NCBI GenBank assembly: GCA_040401995.1
Contig: JBBANM010000014.1
Coordinates: forward strand, 26,862-90,861
Length of the DNA: 64,000 nucleotides
Origin: Haliscomenobacter sp040401995
GTDB lineage: Bacteria > Bacteroidota > Bacteroidia > Chitinophagales > Saprospiraceae
Direction: 5' to 3'
Below the pieces are notes generated by a model. That model was not told where the DNA came from. It saw only the letters and a program-made list of their open reading frames with translations, and ran no database searches. This document shows positions 9,158 to 17,942 of this stretch, piece by piece. The stretch's first letter is position 1. Each line of letters starts with the position of its first letter. Position numbers and translations under genes: made by a program.

Positions 9158-9226
9158 CTATGCTTCTTTGAACATACGCATGCCAAAAAAAAGCAAAATA
9201 ACGATTAAAAATCCTAGAATGATCAT
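9158..9226 (-). CDS. Possible 22-residue single-span membrane peptide
   Basis: An ATG-started frame reads MIILGFLIVILLFFGMRMFK plus EA: one hydrophobic helix followed by a short positive tail. It ends 24 bp before a strong terminator on the same strand, which suggests a real short transcript. No promoter box or homologue is recognised, and a hydrophobic 22-codon frame can arise by chance in AT-rich DNA. The adjacent 9227-9588 stretch has no other convincing gene. Confidence 0.3.
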   Translation of the reverse strand: MIILGFLIVILLFFGMRMFKEA

Positions 9227-9588
9227 GGGTAAATTATTTTGGGTGGTGATAAGATGTCTTAACGGTTAATGGGTATCAGATCAAAAACACAGGAAAGTAG
9301 CAGTCGGTTCAATTCGAAGATGAAGTAGGTTTTTCCTAGAATGCTGTTGTATGAAAAAATTAACGTTTCCGGATTTCGGATTAGTATTTATCGTTGGATG
9401 TAAATGCGGCTTTTTAATTACGAAAAAGTTATGATTATGTTTTACGAAGATCAGGAAAAAAAGTTGCATTTTTAAAACAAAAAATATTATGTCTATGCTA
9501 CACGTTTTAAAATGCAAAAAAAGGTCAGGGTAGGCCTAAGAATACCATTGCAATGGATTCATTCGTGCTTTTCACATTACCCAATTAA

Positions 9589-9753
9589 TTGAAAATCATC
9601 AAAATAAACTCTTTTACTTATGCAAATAACCTCGGCGCCATTCGAGAAGCTTTTCAAGTGCTAACCTCTCATCCTGATATGGATCCAGACGGGTACTGTA
9701 TAGGATGTTACCTCAATGAAAAAGACTTGGAATGCTTATTTAAGTTAAAATAA
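9589..9753 (+). CDS. Possible small cysteine-containing protein with TTG start
   Basis: A 54-residue frame starting at TTG directly after an in-frame TAA (TAATTG). The protein begins MKIIKINSFTYANNLGAIRE and carries a C-x-x-C motif (YCIGCYL) and a third cysteine near the end. The amino-acid make-up looks protein-like and it ends 43 bp before the next + strand gene, so the two may form a pair. An alternative is a decayed fragment of a larger gene. I do not recognise a family. Confidence 0.42.
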   Translation: MKIIKINSFTYANNLGAIREAFQVLTSHPDMDPDGYCIGCYLNEKDLECLFKLK

Positions 9754-9796
9754 CTCTATCTTAAAGGATCTTAAGTCACCTAAAACCAGATCAACC

Positions 9797-10102
9797 ATGA
9801 AGTGGTACCACTACCTTGCTTGTTTTTTTGCCGGGATGTTTTTGACCAACGCCGTTCCACATTTTGTCAACGGCATTTCTGGCGATGCCTTTCCTTCGCC
9901 TTTTTCCAATCCGCCTGGAAAAGGTTTGTCTTCCCCTACCGTCAATGTACTTTGGGCATTGTTTAATGTACTGGTAGGCTACTTGCTACTAAAAGCTGGA
10001 AAAACGCTTCCTAATCGCTGGGCTTTGATCATTTTTTTTCTGGGTATGATCCTGATGAGCGTCATGTTGAGTGATGCCTTTGCCGATAAAATGACAGAAT
10101 AA
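9797..10102 (+). CDS. Conserved small membrane protein, unknown function
   Basis: 101 residues with about three membrane segments: MKWYHYLACFFAGMFLTNAV, a middle one (VNVLWALFNVLVGYLLLKAG) and a C-terminal one (WALIIFFLGMILMSVMLSD). The loop HFVNGISGDAFPSPFSNPPG is strikingly polar and proline-rich; from memory, hypothetical proteins with this pattern occur in several phyla. No function is known to me. It ends inside a perfect terminator stem. Confidence 0.8.
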   Translation: MKWYHYLACFFAGMFLTNAVPHFVNGISGDAFPSPFSNPPGKGLSSPTVNVLWALFNVLVGYLLLKAGKTLPNRWALIIFFLGMILMSVMLSDAFADKMTE

Positions 10103-10152
10103 AAAAAGAGGCTTCAAAACGATCTATTCTGTTTTGAAGCCTCTTTTTTTAT
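10101..10152. terminator. Perfect 20-bp bidirectional terminator
   Basis: The perfect arms AAAAAAAGAGGCTTCAAAAC and GTTTTGAAGCCTCTTTTTTT close a 10-nt loop. It serves the converging small membrane gene (+) and superoxide dismutase gene (-). Confidence 0.93.
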
Positions 10153-10165
10153 TCTAGCCAGAGAA

Positions 10166-10783
10166 TTATCCTTTAGCCGCCAAATAGCGTTTGTTCACTT
10201 CTTCCCAGTTGATGATACTGAAGAAAGATTCAATATAATCTGGGCGACGGTTTTGGTAGTTCAAGTAATAAGCATGCTCCCAAACGTCCAAGCCCAAAAC
10301 TGGCGTTCCCTTTTTCTCAGCAACATCCATCAAGGGATTGTCTTGGTTTGGAGAAGAGCTGATGAACAACTTTCCAGCTGCATCCACAGCCAACCATGCC
10401 CAACCTGAACCAAATCGAGTGGCGCCAGCTGCTGCAAAATCTTTGTGGAAAGTTTCAAAACTGCCCAAATCAGCAAGGATTGCACCATGAATGGCTAAAC
10501 TTGCCGCCGGTTCTGGAGAACCATTTGGCGATAAAATCGTCCAGAAAAGGTTGTGGTTGTAAAAACCGCCGCCATTGTTGCGAATAGCTGGACTATGCTT
10601 AGAAATATGAGCCAAGATCTCCTCGATCGTCTTTCCTTCCAATTCCGTTCCTTGAATAGCGGCATTGAGGTTGTTGGTATAAGCTGCGTGGTGTTTGCCG
10701 TGGTGGATTTCCATGGTACGAGCATCGATGTGTGGTTCTAGCGCATCGAATCCGTAGGGTAGCGCGGGAAGTTGAAAAGACAT
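10166..10783 (-). CDS. sod: Superoxide dismutase (Fe/Mn family)
   Basis: Detoxifies superoxide to oxygen and hydrogen peroxide in the cytosol. The N-terminal helix hairpin carries the first metal His (HHGKHHAAYTNNLN). The second lies in GGFYNHNLFW, and the C-terminal domain provides DVWEHAYY (Asp and His ligands). The start at 10783 (MSFQLPALPYG) gives 205 residues, the normal size; the frame is open for 39 more codons upstream but these do not look like SOD. Fe versus Mn use cannot be decided from motifs alone. On the minus strand a TACCTTTG box (10864-10871) fits the Bacteroidota -7 element. It is divergent from fumC. Confidence 0.96.
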   Translation of the reverse strand: MSFQLPALPYGFDALEPHIDARTMEIHHGKHHAAYTNNLNAAIQGTELEGKTIEEILAHISKHSPAIRNNGGGFYNHNLFWTILSPNGSPEPAASLAIHGAILADLGSFETFHKDFAAAGATRFGSGWAWLAVDAAGKLFISSSPNQDNPLMDVAEKKGTPVLGLDVWEHAYYLNYQNRRPDYIESFFSIINWEEVNKRYLAAKG

Positions 10784-10974
10784 AATTCGCTTTTTTTGAG
10801 TTTTTGAAATGGTTGTTGATATACTTCGCTTGGGATGGAAGTATAGTCCTTTGATAACAGTTACAAAGGTAAAGAGTTTTCCCGACTCCTCGAAATGCAA
10901 GCGAAGCCACCCGCCAGTTAGCGATAATTTTTCAACCTTTTAATTACCTTTGGCCAATCAAAAAATTGCAACGC

Positions 10975-12357
10975 ATGGCCTTCAGAACAGAAAAAGACAG
11001 CATGGGTTACGTAGAAGTACCTGCTGAAAAGTATTGGGGCGCTCAAACCCAGCGCTCCTTTGAAAACTTTAAAATCGGCGGCCACCTCATGCCGGTTGAA
11101 ATCATTCGCGCTTTTGCCATCTTAAAAAAAGGGGCAGCTTATGCCAATTTAGATGCAGGGGTTTTATCCAAAGAAAAAGCGGATCTCATCGCCCAAGTTT
11201 GTGATGAAATTACCACTGGTCAACACGATGGCGAATTTCCATTGGTAGTATGGCAAACAGGATCTGGCACGCAGTCCAACATGAACGTCAATGAAGTGAT
11301 TGCCAACCGTGCGCAAGTAGTCATCGGCGGATCTTTGGAGGACGAGAAGAAAACCCTCCACCCCAACGACGACGTCAACAAATCGCAATCTTCCAATGAT
11401 ACTTTCCCTACGGCAATGCACATTGCTGCTTATAAAATTTTGGTAGATCATACCCTCCCCAATATCCAATTGTTGCACGATACCTTGAAAGCTAAATCCG
11501 AAGCTTTTATGACTATCGTAAAAATTGGTCGTACCCACTTTATGGATGCTACCCCAATCACCTTGGGTCAAGAGATATCTGGTTATGTATCGCAATTGGA
11601 TCACGCCATGCGCGCTATTCGCAATACCCTACCCCATGTAGCTGAGTTGGCGTTGGGTGGTACTGCTGTTGGTACTGGACTTAACACCCCTCCAGGTTAT
11701 TCAGAGAATGTTGCCAAACACATTGCGACCCTCAGTGGTTTGCCTTTTATTACTGCTGAAAACAAATATGAAGCGCTGGCTAGTCACGATGCGTTGGTAG
11801 AAGCACATGGCGCGTTAAAAACCGCTGCGGTTGCTTTGTTCAAAATCGGGAACGACATCCGTATGTTGGCTTCTGGGCCTCGTTCGGGTATTGGTGAGAT
11901 CCTTATTCCCGAAAACGAACCCGGCTCCTCTATTATGCCCGGTAAAGTAAACCCTACCCAATCGGAAGCACTTACCATGGCTATGGCGCAGGTTATTGGC
12001 AATGATGTTGCGATCAATGTAGGCGGACTAACCGGACATTTCGAACTCAACGTGTTCAAACCATTGATCATTTTCAACTTTTTGATGTCGGCTCGTTTGA
12101 TTGGCGATGCTTGTAATAGCTTCAATGAACACTGTGCCATTGGTATTGAACCTAATCAAGCCCGTATCACCGAACACCTCAATAATTCATTGATGTTGGT
12201 GACTGCATTAAATACTAAAATTGGATATGATAATGCTGCAAAAATCGCCAAAAAAGCACATGCTGAAAATAAAACGCTAAAAGCGGCTGCCATTGAACTG
12301 GGTTTGCTCACAGCTGAGCAATTTGATGAATGGGTACGCCCAGAAGACATGGTTTAA
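10975..12357 (+). CDS. fumC: Class II fumarate hydratase
   Basis: Interconverts fumarate and malate in the TCA cycle; an iron-independent homotetramer. The protein has the KYWGAQTQRS start region, TGSGTQSNMNVNEVIANRA, and the family signature GSSIMPGKVNPTQSE with its flexible active-site loop. 460 residues from the ATG at 10975; a TTG at 10966 is less likely. A TACCTTTG box (10945-10952) about 20 bp upstream fits the -7 consensus. The 3' end overlaps frames of the next gene only if that gene's long start is used. Confidence 0.97.
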   Translation: MAFRTEKDSMGYVEVPAEKYWGAQTQRSFENFKIGGHLMPVEIIRAFAILKKGAAYANLDAGVLSKEKADLIAQVCDEITTGQHDGEFPLVVWQTGSGTQSNMNVNEVIANRAQVVIGGSLEDEKKTLHPNDDVNKSQSSNDTFPTAMHIAAYKILVDHTLPNIQLLHDTLKAKSEAFMTIVKIGRTHFMDATPITLGQEISGYVSQLDHAMRAIRNTLPHVAELALGGTAVGTGLNTPPGYSENVAKHIATLSGLPFITAENKYEALASHDALVEAHGALKTAAVALFKIGNDIRMLASGPRSGIGEILIPENEPGSSIMPGKVNPTQSEALTMAMAQVIGNDVAINVGGLTGHFELNVFKPLIIFNFLMSARLIGDACNSFNEHCAIGIEPNQARITEHLNNSLMLVTALNTKIGYDNAAKIAKKAHAENKTLKAAAIELGLLTAEQFDEWVRPEDMV

Positions 12358-12391
12358 ATTGCCAGCTGCCAATCCCCTACGCACAGAGGAT

Positions 12392-13564
12392 ATGAATGTT
12401 TTTTTGTACCGGGACATCAAAGTTTTCCCCGGGCTCAACGGGATGCGCTTTATTGCCGCCTATTTGGTGATTTTTCAACATGCGGAAGACATTCGCAAGG
12501 GTTATCATTTGCCAAATTTTGAGCGTTTCTCCATTTGCAATGCCGGGGGATTGGCAGTCTCCATTTTTTTTGTATTAAGCGGTTTCTTAATTACTTATCT
12601 CCTGCTGAAGGAATTTACCAACAATGCCCAAAAAGGCGTTCGCCCGCCCATTGACATCCGCAATTTTTATTTGCGGCGCATTTTGCGCATTTGGCCGCTC
12701 TATTTTTTAGTGGTTTGGATTGGTACGGTGGGGTTCCCTTACTTGCTCAATACCTTTTTTTATCATTTTCATGCTCCGTTTAGCCTGGTACAGGTTTGGC
12801 CGTATTACCTTTTTTTTATGCCCTTTATGGTCAATTTCTTTTATGGGCATAATTTACTAGAGCCCCTTTGGTCGATTGGGGTAGAAGAGATTTTCTACCT
12901 GTTTTGGGCGCCGATGGCGCGCTATTGTGGTCAACTTCGTTATTTTCCAAGGCTATTAGTCGGTATTTTGATTGTAAAAGGAGCGCTTTCTTTATGGTTA
13001 AATTATGGGTTGGGAGATCATAAAATAGCCGCCCAGTTTGACCAATTACAATTTGAAGCCATGGCGATTGGCAGTTTGGGCGCCTATTGGGTCTTTTATC
13101 GCACTAAACCCATATCAGCCTCCTTTTGGTTCAGCCCCCTAATGCAAGTTATTTGCTTGGGATTTTTGGCCTTGCGTTTCTTTTTCCATTACAGCTTGAT
13201 GAATAGCCCGATTGGGCCGTATTATGGCTTTGTTTTTGACGATACCCCTGTGGCGGGTTGGTTGGTATATGCCTTATATCTCTGGCTGATTTTGAACATT
13301 GCGCTAAATGAAAAACAATTCTTTGGACTTCAAGGAAAGCTATTGCAACAATTGGGCGATATCTCTTATGGTGTTTACATGTACCATATGATCATCATTG
13401 TGTTCTTTTTTGCCTGTTTCAAACAGCAAATATCACAATTGGGATGGCTATCTGGTGCGTTGTTTTTCTATGGCTTGATCACCATTACCGTGATGGGTGT
13501 TTCCTACTTATCAAAACGTTTCTTTGAAAATCCTTTTTTGCGCTTGAAAGATCGCTTTTTGTAA
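12392..13564 (+). CDS. Acyltransferase 3 family membrane protein
   Basis: A multi-span inner-membrane O-acyltransferase (Acyl_transf_3), 390 residues from the ATG at 12392. The N-terminal FPGLNGMRFIAAYLVIFQHA contains the conserved R and H of the family. Further on are FFVLSGFLITYLL, RRILRIWPLY and EPLWSIGVEEIFYLFW, all hallmark patterns. About ten membrane helices. Such enzymes acetylate or acylate surface glycans or peptidoglycan; the substrate here is unknown. A longer frame from 12293 overlaps fumC and is not credible. It begins 34 bp after fumC, so co-transcription is possible. Confidence 0.93.
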   Translation: MNVFLYRDIKVFPGLNGMRFIAAYLVIFQHAEDIRKGYHLPNFERFSICNAGGLAVSIFFVLSGFLITYLLLKEFTNNAQKGVRPPIDIRNFYLRRILRIWPLYFLVVWIGTVGFPYLLNTFFYHFHAPFSLVQVWPYYLFFMPFMVNFFYGHNLLEPLWSIGVEEIFYLFWAPMARYCGQLRYFPRLLVGILIVKGALSLWLNYGLGDHKIAAQFDQLQFEAMAIGSLGAYWVFYRTKPISASFWFSPLMQVICLGFLALRFFFHYSLMNSPIGPYYGFVFDDTPVAGWLVYALYLWLILNIALNEKQFFGLQGKLLQQLGDISYGVYMYHMIIIVFFFACFKQQISQLGWLSGALFFYGLITITVMGVSYLSKRFFENPFLRLKDRFL

Positions 13565-13570
13565 GAGCAC

Positions 13571-13611
13571 TAAAAAAGGCGGGTACCTTCCAAATGAAGA
13601 TATCCGCCTTA
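13571..13611. terminator. Terminator between convergent acyltransferase and RNA-binding protein genes
   Basis: AAAAAAGGCGG and CCGCCTT arms with an imperfect extension (GGGTACCTTC against GAAGATATCC), placed between the two stop codons. The T-tract is short. Confidence 0.6.
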
Positions 13612-13641
13612 TATGATTTCGTTTAAAACGAAAAGTCTTTC

Positions 13642-14073
13642 TTAGTAGTTGTTACGACGATTGCCGCCACCACCGTAGCCGCCGCCGCCGTCGCGATTGC
13701 CACGATCACGGTTTCCACCGCCGCCGTAGCCACCACCACCGCCGCCATCACGGCTGCCGTAGTTGTCACGTGGGCGATAGTCGCCACCAGAGCGTGGAGG
13801 ACGGCTATTGAAGCCGCCACCGCCACCAGTTTTACGTGGTTCTGCTTTTTTTACAACAATCGTATTTCCGTCAAGATCAGTTTCGTTTAGTGCGTCGATA
13901 GCGGCTTGTCCTTCGTCTTCATTAAGCATTTCGACAAAGCCAAAGCCTCTAGATTTGCCTGTTTCGTGATCCATGATAACTTTGGCGGATTCCACCTCAC
14001 CGAAAGCTTCAAAAGTTTCTCTCAGGTCTTCACTTTGCGTCCTGAAATTGAGTTTTGCGACAAAAATGTTCAT
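13642..14073 (-). CDS. Glycine-rich RRM RNA-binding protein
   Basis: 143 residues. One RNA recognition motif occupies residues 1-80, with RNP2 (IFVAKL) and RNP1 (SRGFGFVEM). A disordered tail rich in glycine, arginine, aspartate and asparagine repeats follows (GGGGYGGGGNR blocks). Cyanobacterial and Bacteroidota members of this type are linked to cold and RNA folding. The long frame from 14175 adds a non-homologous N-terminus; the Met at 14073 begins the RRM exactly. The region upstream (14074-14481, about 400 bp) has no gene; it could hold a long 5' UTR and contains a CCCCT-AGGGG hairpin near 14384-14401. Confidence 0.94.
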   Translation of the reverse strand: MNIFVAKLNFRTQSEDLRETFEAFGEVESAKVIMDHETGKSRGFGFVEMLNEDEGQAAIDALNETDLDGNTIVVKKAEPRKTGGGGGFNSRPPRSGGDYRPRDNYGSRDGGGGGGYGGGGNRDRGNRDGGGGYGGGGNRRNNY

Positions 14074-14481
14074 TTGAAAAAAAATTAAATTATGGATAAA
14101 GAGAAAACAATAAATAATCAATGGGCATAAAACCACAGAAATTCGTTCACTGTAAAATCGAACCCTTACAGGCACCTCTATTGGCGAGTAATCTTAAGCT
14201 TAGCGAGCAAATATTTAAGGCCGAAAACAAAGTGTACCAAAAAGAAGCAGCTAAACTTAAACATTCAATTAGGTAAAGGTAACGGATAAATTATGAATAA
14301 TTCAAGGGGGGAAACAAAGAAACTTTGGTTTTCAATCGATTATTTATGAAAATCCGGCTTTTTTTTAAAATATATCAGCTAACACCCCTTGTTTCAGGGG
14401 GTTTAGCTAGCTTTCGACTACATTGAGGGCAATAGTAACAAAGTTTTATATTTTGCAGCAGCTTGATATCATCCAATAAAC

Positions 14482-16878
14482 GTGAACAAAAAGAACACCT
14501 CGGAAAATTTATGGTCGACCCGTTCGGGTGCTATTGCTCTGGCAATTGCCATTAGCATATTGTTAGCGTTTTGTTTTTGTTTGCCTTATCCTTTGTTAAA
14601 TACGCCACAAAGTCGGGTTATTGAGGATGAAAATGGCGAGTTGCTTTCTGCGCGGATCGCCGCCGACGGGCAGTGGCGCATACCCGCTACCGATGCCTTG
14701 CCAGCTCCCTATATTCAGTCTTTAATCGAATTTGAGGATCGTCGTTTTTATGACCACCAAGGAACGGATCCCTTTGCTTTTTTTCGAGCCATCAGGCAAA
14801 ATTTGCGGCATGGAAAAGTGGTGAGCGGGGGCAGTACCATCACCATGCAAGTGATTCGATTGGCTAGAAACAGTAAATCGCGCAACCTGTTCCAAAAACT
14901 GATAGAGGGTATCATGGCCGTAAGGCTAGAATTGGGAACAAGCAAAAAAAAGATCCTCCAATTGTATGCCGCCAATGCTCCTTTTGGCGGAAACGTAGTA
15001 GGCCTAGAGGCTGCCTCTTGGCGCTATTTTGCCAAATCTCCTAACTTATTGTCTTGGGCAGAAGGGGCGCTACTGGCGGTTTTGCCCAACAGCCCTGCAT
15101 TGATGCATCCAGGGCGGAATAGAACTTTATTGTTAGCCAAGCGCAATCGTTTGTTGGATCGCTTAGCAGCCAAAGGCACAATTGATGTCGCCACCTGCGC
15201 GCTTGCTAAAGAAGAACCATTGCCTGATGCACCTTATCCGCTGCCGCGTTTGGCGCCGCATTTGATCCTGCGGGCTGAAAATGATGGCGCGCCGCCTCGA
15301 TTAAAAAGCACTTTAAGAAGCGGACTTCAACGCCAAGTCCTCGATGTTGTTGATCGGCAACAAGCAGTGCTAAGCTACAATCAAATCCACAATATAGCCG
15401 CTATTGTTGTTGAAGTTGCTACGGGTAAGGTACGCGCATACGTTGGCAATGCGCCTCGTGCTGGATCTAGTTATGGCGGCGATGTGGACATCATTGCCGC
15501 ACCGCGAAGTACGGGCAGCATTATGAAACCATTGCTATATACTTTGGCCGTTCAGGAGGGTCTTATCCTTCCTGAATCACTTGTTCCTGATGTACCAATG
15601 AACATCAGCGGCTACCGACCCGAAAATTTCAATCTTGGTTACGACGGTTTGGTTCGAGCCAACGAGGCGCTCATTAGATCCCTCAACATTCCTTTTGTCG
15701 ATCTATTGCAGCATTACGATATTGGTCGTTTTTATTATTATTTAAAAAAAATGGGGCTTAGCACCTTAAACTCCCCATCGGATCACTATGGGTTGTCGTT
15801 GATATTGGGTGGAGCAGAAGCCAATTTATGGGATCTGGTCGGTATCTATGCCTCAATGGCCCGTACATTGAATACATTTACGCAATACAGTAGCCGTTAT
15901 GATCCGCAGGATTTTCATTCCTTGAGCTACCAACTTTCCAATCCATTGCCCCCAAAAGATCGACAATACTTAGAAAAAAACGCCCCACTACTCAATGCAG
16001 GGGCTATCTGGTCAACGTTTAAAGCCATGCAATCCTTACAACGCCCAGAAAGCGAAGGCAATTGGCAACAGTTTGGTTCCAGTAGACAAGTGGCTTGGAA
16101 AACCGGAACCAGTTTTGGTTTCCGCGACGCCTGGGCCATTGGTGTTACCCCAGAGTATGTTGTGGGTGTGTGGGCAGGAAATGCCGATGGCGAAGGGCGA
16201 CCCGGTTTGATTGGGGGCCAAGTTGCAGCGCCTATTTTATTTGAAATTTGTGCCGCCTTGCCGCATACTTCTTGGTTTAGACAACCCTTTGACGACATGC
16301 AAGCCACCTCGGTATGCCAGCTTTCTGGGTTCAGAGCAGGAACTTACTGCCCTACCGATACCATTTGGGCGCCAAAAGGGAGTCAAAACGCCCCTACTTG
16401 CCCCTATCATCAATTGGTTCATTTGGATCAAAGCGAACAATTCCTAGTGAATGCCAATTGTGAACTACCGGAAAAAATGATCCACCGTCCTTGGTTTGTA
16501 CTTCCCCCATTGGAGGAATATTATTACCGTCAACGACGACCGGATTACCTCAGTTTGCCGCCATTAAGAGCGGATTGTCAGGGAGCGGTAGTTGCCGCAG
16601 CAGGCAATCGTACCATGCAATTGATCTATCCAAGAGAAGCAACGAAAATTTATGTCCCCACTGACTTAGATGGAAAGCTGTCGAAAACGATTTTTCAAGT
16701 AGCCCACCGCAAACCCAAAACCACCATTTACTGGCATTTGGATCAAGAGTTTCTGGGCGAAACCACTACTTTCCATCAGTTTGCGCTACAACCGCCGCCG
16801 GGCAAGCATATCTTGACTTTAGTAGATAAAGATGGAAACCGTTTGGAACAAAAATTTGAGATCATCCGTAAGAGATAG
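14482..16878 (+). CDS. pbpC: Penicillin-binding protein 1C
   Basis: Bifunctional peptidoglycan synthase, 798 residues, GTG start. One N-terminal membrane anchor (about 15-36). The glycosyltransferase domain (about 60-225) has the EDRRFYDHQG motif (catalytic Glu near 85) and GGSTITMQ. The transpeptidase domain has S346-I-M-K349 (acyl-Ser), SLN (400-402) and KTGTSFG. A C-terminal BiPBP_C domain (about 700-795) identifies the 1C subtype. All catalytic residues are present. The usual alpha-2-macroglobulin partner gene of pbpC is not next to it in this window. Confidence 0.95.
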   Translation: MNKKNTSENLWSTRSGAIALAIAISILLAFCFCLPYPLLNTPQSRVIEDENGELLSARIAADGQWRIPATDALPAPYIQSLIEFEDRRFYDHQGTDPFAFFRAIRQNLRHGKVVSGGSTITMQVIRLARNSKSRNLFQKLIEGIMAVRLELGTSKKKILQLYAANAPFGGNVVGLEAASWRYFAKSPNLLSWAEGALLAVLPNSPALMHPGRNRTLLLAKRNRLLDRLAAKGTIDVATCALAKEEPLPDAPYPLPRLAPHLILRAENDGAPPRLKSTLRSGLQRQVLDVVDRQQAVLSYNQIHNIAAIVVEVATGKVRAYVGNAPRAGSSYGGDVDIIAAPRSTGSIMKPLLYTLAVQEGLILPESLVPDVPMNISGYRPENFNLGYDGLVRANEALIRSLNIPFVDLLQHYDIGRFYYYLKKMGLSTLNSPSDHYGLSLILGGAEANLWDLVGIYASMARTLNTFTQYSSRYDPQDFHSLSYQLSNPLPPKDRQYLEKNAPLLNAGAIWSTFKAMQSLQRPESEGNWQQFGSSRQVAWKTGTSFGFRDAWAIGVTPEYVVGVWAGNADGEGRPGLIGGQVAAPILFEICAALPHTSWFRQPFDDMQATSVCQLSGFRAGTYCPTDTIWAPKGSQNAPTCPYHQLVHLDQSEQFLVNANCELPEKMIHRPWFVLPPLEEYYYRQRRPDYLSLPPLRADCQGAVVAAAGNRTMQLIYPREATKIYVPTDLDGKLSKTIFQVAHRKPKTTIYWHLDQEFLGETTTFHQFALQPPPGKHILTLVDKDGNRLEQKFEIIRKR

Positions 16879-16888
16879 AAAATTGCGC

Positions 16889-16971
16889 CAAAAAAAAAGC
16901 TCCTACACCTGAAGACAAAGCTTGGTGTAGGAGCCTGGAACATACTATGAGAAAACTACGCCATAAATATA
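16889..16971 (-). ncRNA. Candidate small RNA, tandem copy B
   Basis: On the minus strand a -7-like box TATATTTA (16964-16971) is followed by TAGTTTTCTCATAGTATGTT and a strong hairpin (GGCTCCTACACC against GGTGTAGGAGC) ending in nine T. The predicted transcript is about 70 nt. The same conserved block plus terminator recurs 150 bp away (copy A). The T-tract is on the minus strand, so this hairpin is not a standard terminator for pbpC on the + strand. No -33 box is obvious. Confidence 0.45.
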
Positions 16972-17054
16972 GCGGCATTTTATTGATCACGAATGGGCCA
17001 ATTAGGCTCCGACGGAATTGAGCGCTGTACGGTAGGAGACGCTTAGAATAAGGC

Positions 17055-17127
17055 AAAAAAAAACCTACACTTGGCCGACCAGGTGTAGGAGAATTAAACA
17101 TACTATGAGAAAACTATTGTAAAGATA
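17055..17127 (-). ncRNA. Candidate small RNA, tandem copy A
   Basis: The minus-strand box TATCTTTA (17120-17127) precedes the same block TAGTTTTCTCATAGTATGTT, then a hairpin (CCTACACCTGG... against ...AAGTGTAGG) ending in nine T. Predicted length is about 60 nt. It differs from copy B in the loop and spacer but keeps the 18-20 nt conserved block, which suggests the shared part is functional. The remainder of the 16879-17317 gap has only the promoter of the next gene. Confidence 0.45.
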
Positions 17128-17247
17128 GGTTTAAATGGCGCTACAAGCTCCATCCGTTTAGCGAACGACAGGTTTCAGCAAGAATACGGTAGCGATTCTT
17201 TAGAAAACGGTACAAAAAAGCTTGAAAAGTGAAAAAATGTCTGCATT

Positions 17248-17277
17248 TTTGAAGCTAGATAAAAAGCCTTATCTTTG
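17248..17277 (+). promoter_or_regulatory. Bacteroidota-type promoter of the 17318 lipoprotein gene
   Basis: TTTG (17248-17251), 18 nt, then TATCTTTG (17270-17277) matches the TTTG / TAnnTTTG consensus of the primary sigma factor in this phylum. The ATG follows 40 bp further on. Confidence 0.65.
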
Positions 17278-17317
17278 ATGATAAGTTAGTTACCCAAAAA
17301 CTTTAAATTTTTTTACC

Positions 17318-17824
17318 ATGAACAAACATTTCCTTTTTGTGGCCTTCTTAGGGCTTACGCTTACACATTGTAGTCTTCAAGGCCCTGAATTTCCAGATAC
17401 TAGCCCTACCGCCAGCGCCAACTGGAAATTGGGAACAGTAACTTTCAAACAGTACATTGCATTTAGAACTGATGATAGCCCTAGTGCTACCACCATTGCT
17501 GCTGCCGATGGTATCTCCTCCCCTACTGTTTTGACGGTAAATTCTTGGTCGTTTCAGTTTTCCAAACTACCAACTGTTGATGGGAATTATAAGGTTTATC
17601 CCAACGGTGGGACTGCCCCAATTGCCGCAGATGAAGTATTGATCACCGCATCCATTCCGAGCTTGAGCAAGTCTTTTATCGCAACTGGCAAAGATGCTAC
17701 TGCGGTTACCATCAAAGTTACCGTAAGTGGAGGAAAAATTGCCATTGAAGTTCCTGAGATCACTGTACAAGAAGTTTCCGATAAATCACTAGTGAAACTT
17801 AACGGCAAATTGGTTGAAAATTAA
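17318..17824 (+). CDS. Predicted lipoprotein, unknown function
   Basis: 168 residues with a signal peptide and lipobox ending at Cys19 (LTLTHC). The mature protein is rich in T, S, A, V and G in a beta-sandwich-like pattern with no cysteines, e.g. ATAVTIKVTVSGGKIAIEVP. No recognised family. It has its own promoter and a strong terminator, so it is monocistronic. Probably on the outer-membrane or periplasmic face. Confidence 0.8.
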   Translation: MNKHFLFVAFLGLTLTHCSLQGPEFPDTSPTASANWKLGTVTFKQYIAFRTDDSPSATTIAAADGISSPTVLTVNSWSFQFSKLPTVDGNYKVYPNGGTAPIAADEVLITASIPSLSKSFIATGKDATAVTIKVTVSGGKIAIEVPEITVQEVSDKSLVKLNGKLVEN

Positions 17825-17841
17825 TCAACCTGAAAAGTGCT

Positions 17842-17889
17842 AAAAAAAGCCCTTTCATGCAGTTTGTTCTGTTCGAAAGGGCTTTTTTA
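17842..17889 (+). terminator. Rho-independent terminator
   Basis: AAAAAAAGCCCTTTC and GAAAGGGCTTTTTTA arms, 18-nt loop, 17 bp after the stop of the lipoprotein gene. Confidence 0.92.
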
Positions 17890-17942
17890 TTTTGGAGCTT
17901 ATTCTCTATTTCTGATATGTTTTAAGTGCGGAGTACTATCAA

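Noticed and set aside
9281..9517. 78-codon minus-strand frame
   Set aside because: Phe/His-rich low-complexity translation in AT-rich DNA, no start context or family pattern.
12293..12391. N-terminal extension of the acyltransferase overlapping fumC
   Set aside because: The overlapping part is fumC read in another frame; the family N-terminus starts at the ATG at 12392.
13623..13826. Ala/Val/Thr-rich minus-strand frame over the RNA-binding protein
   Set aside because: Out-of-frame reading of GGX repeats of the glycine-rich tail.
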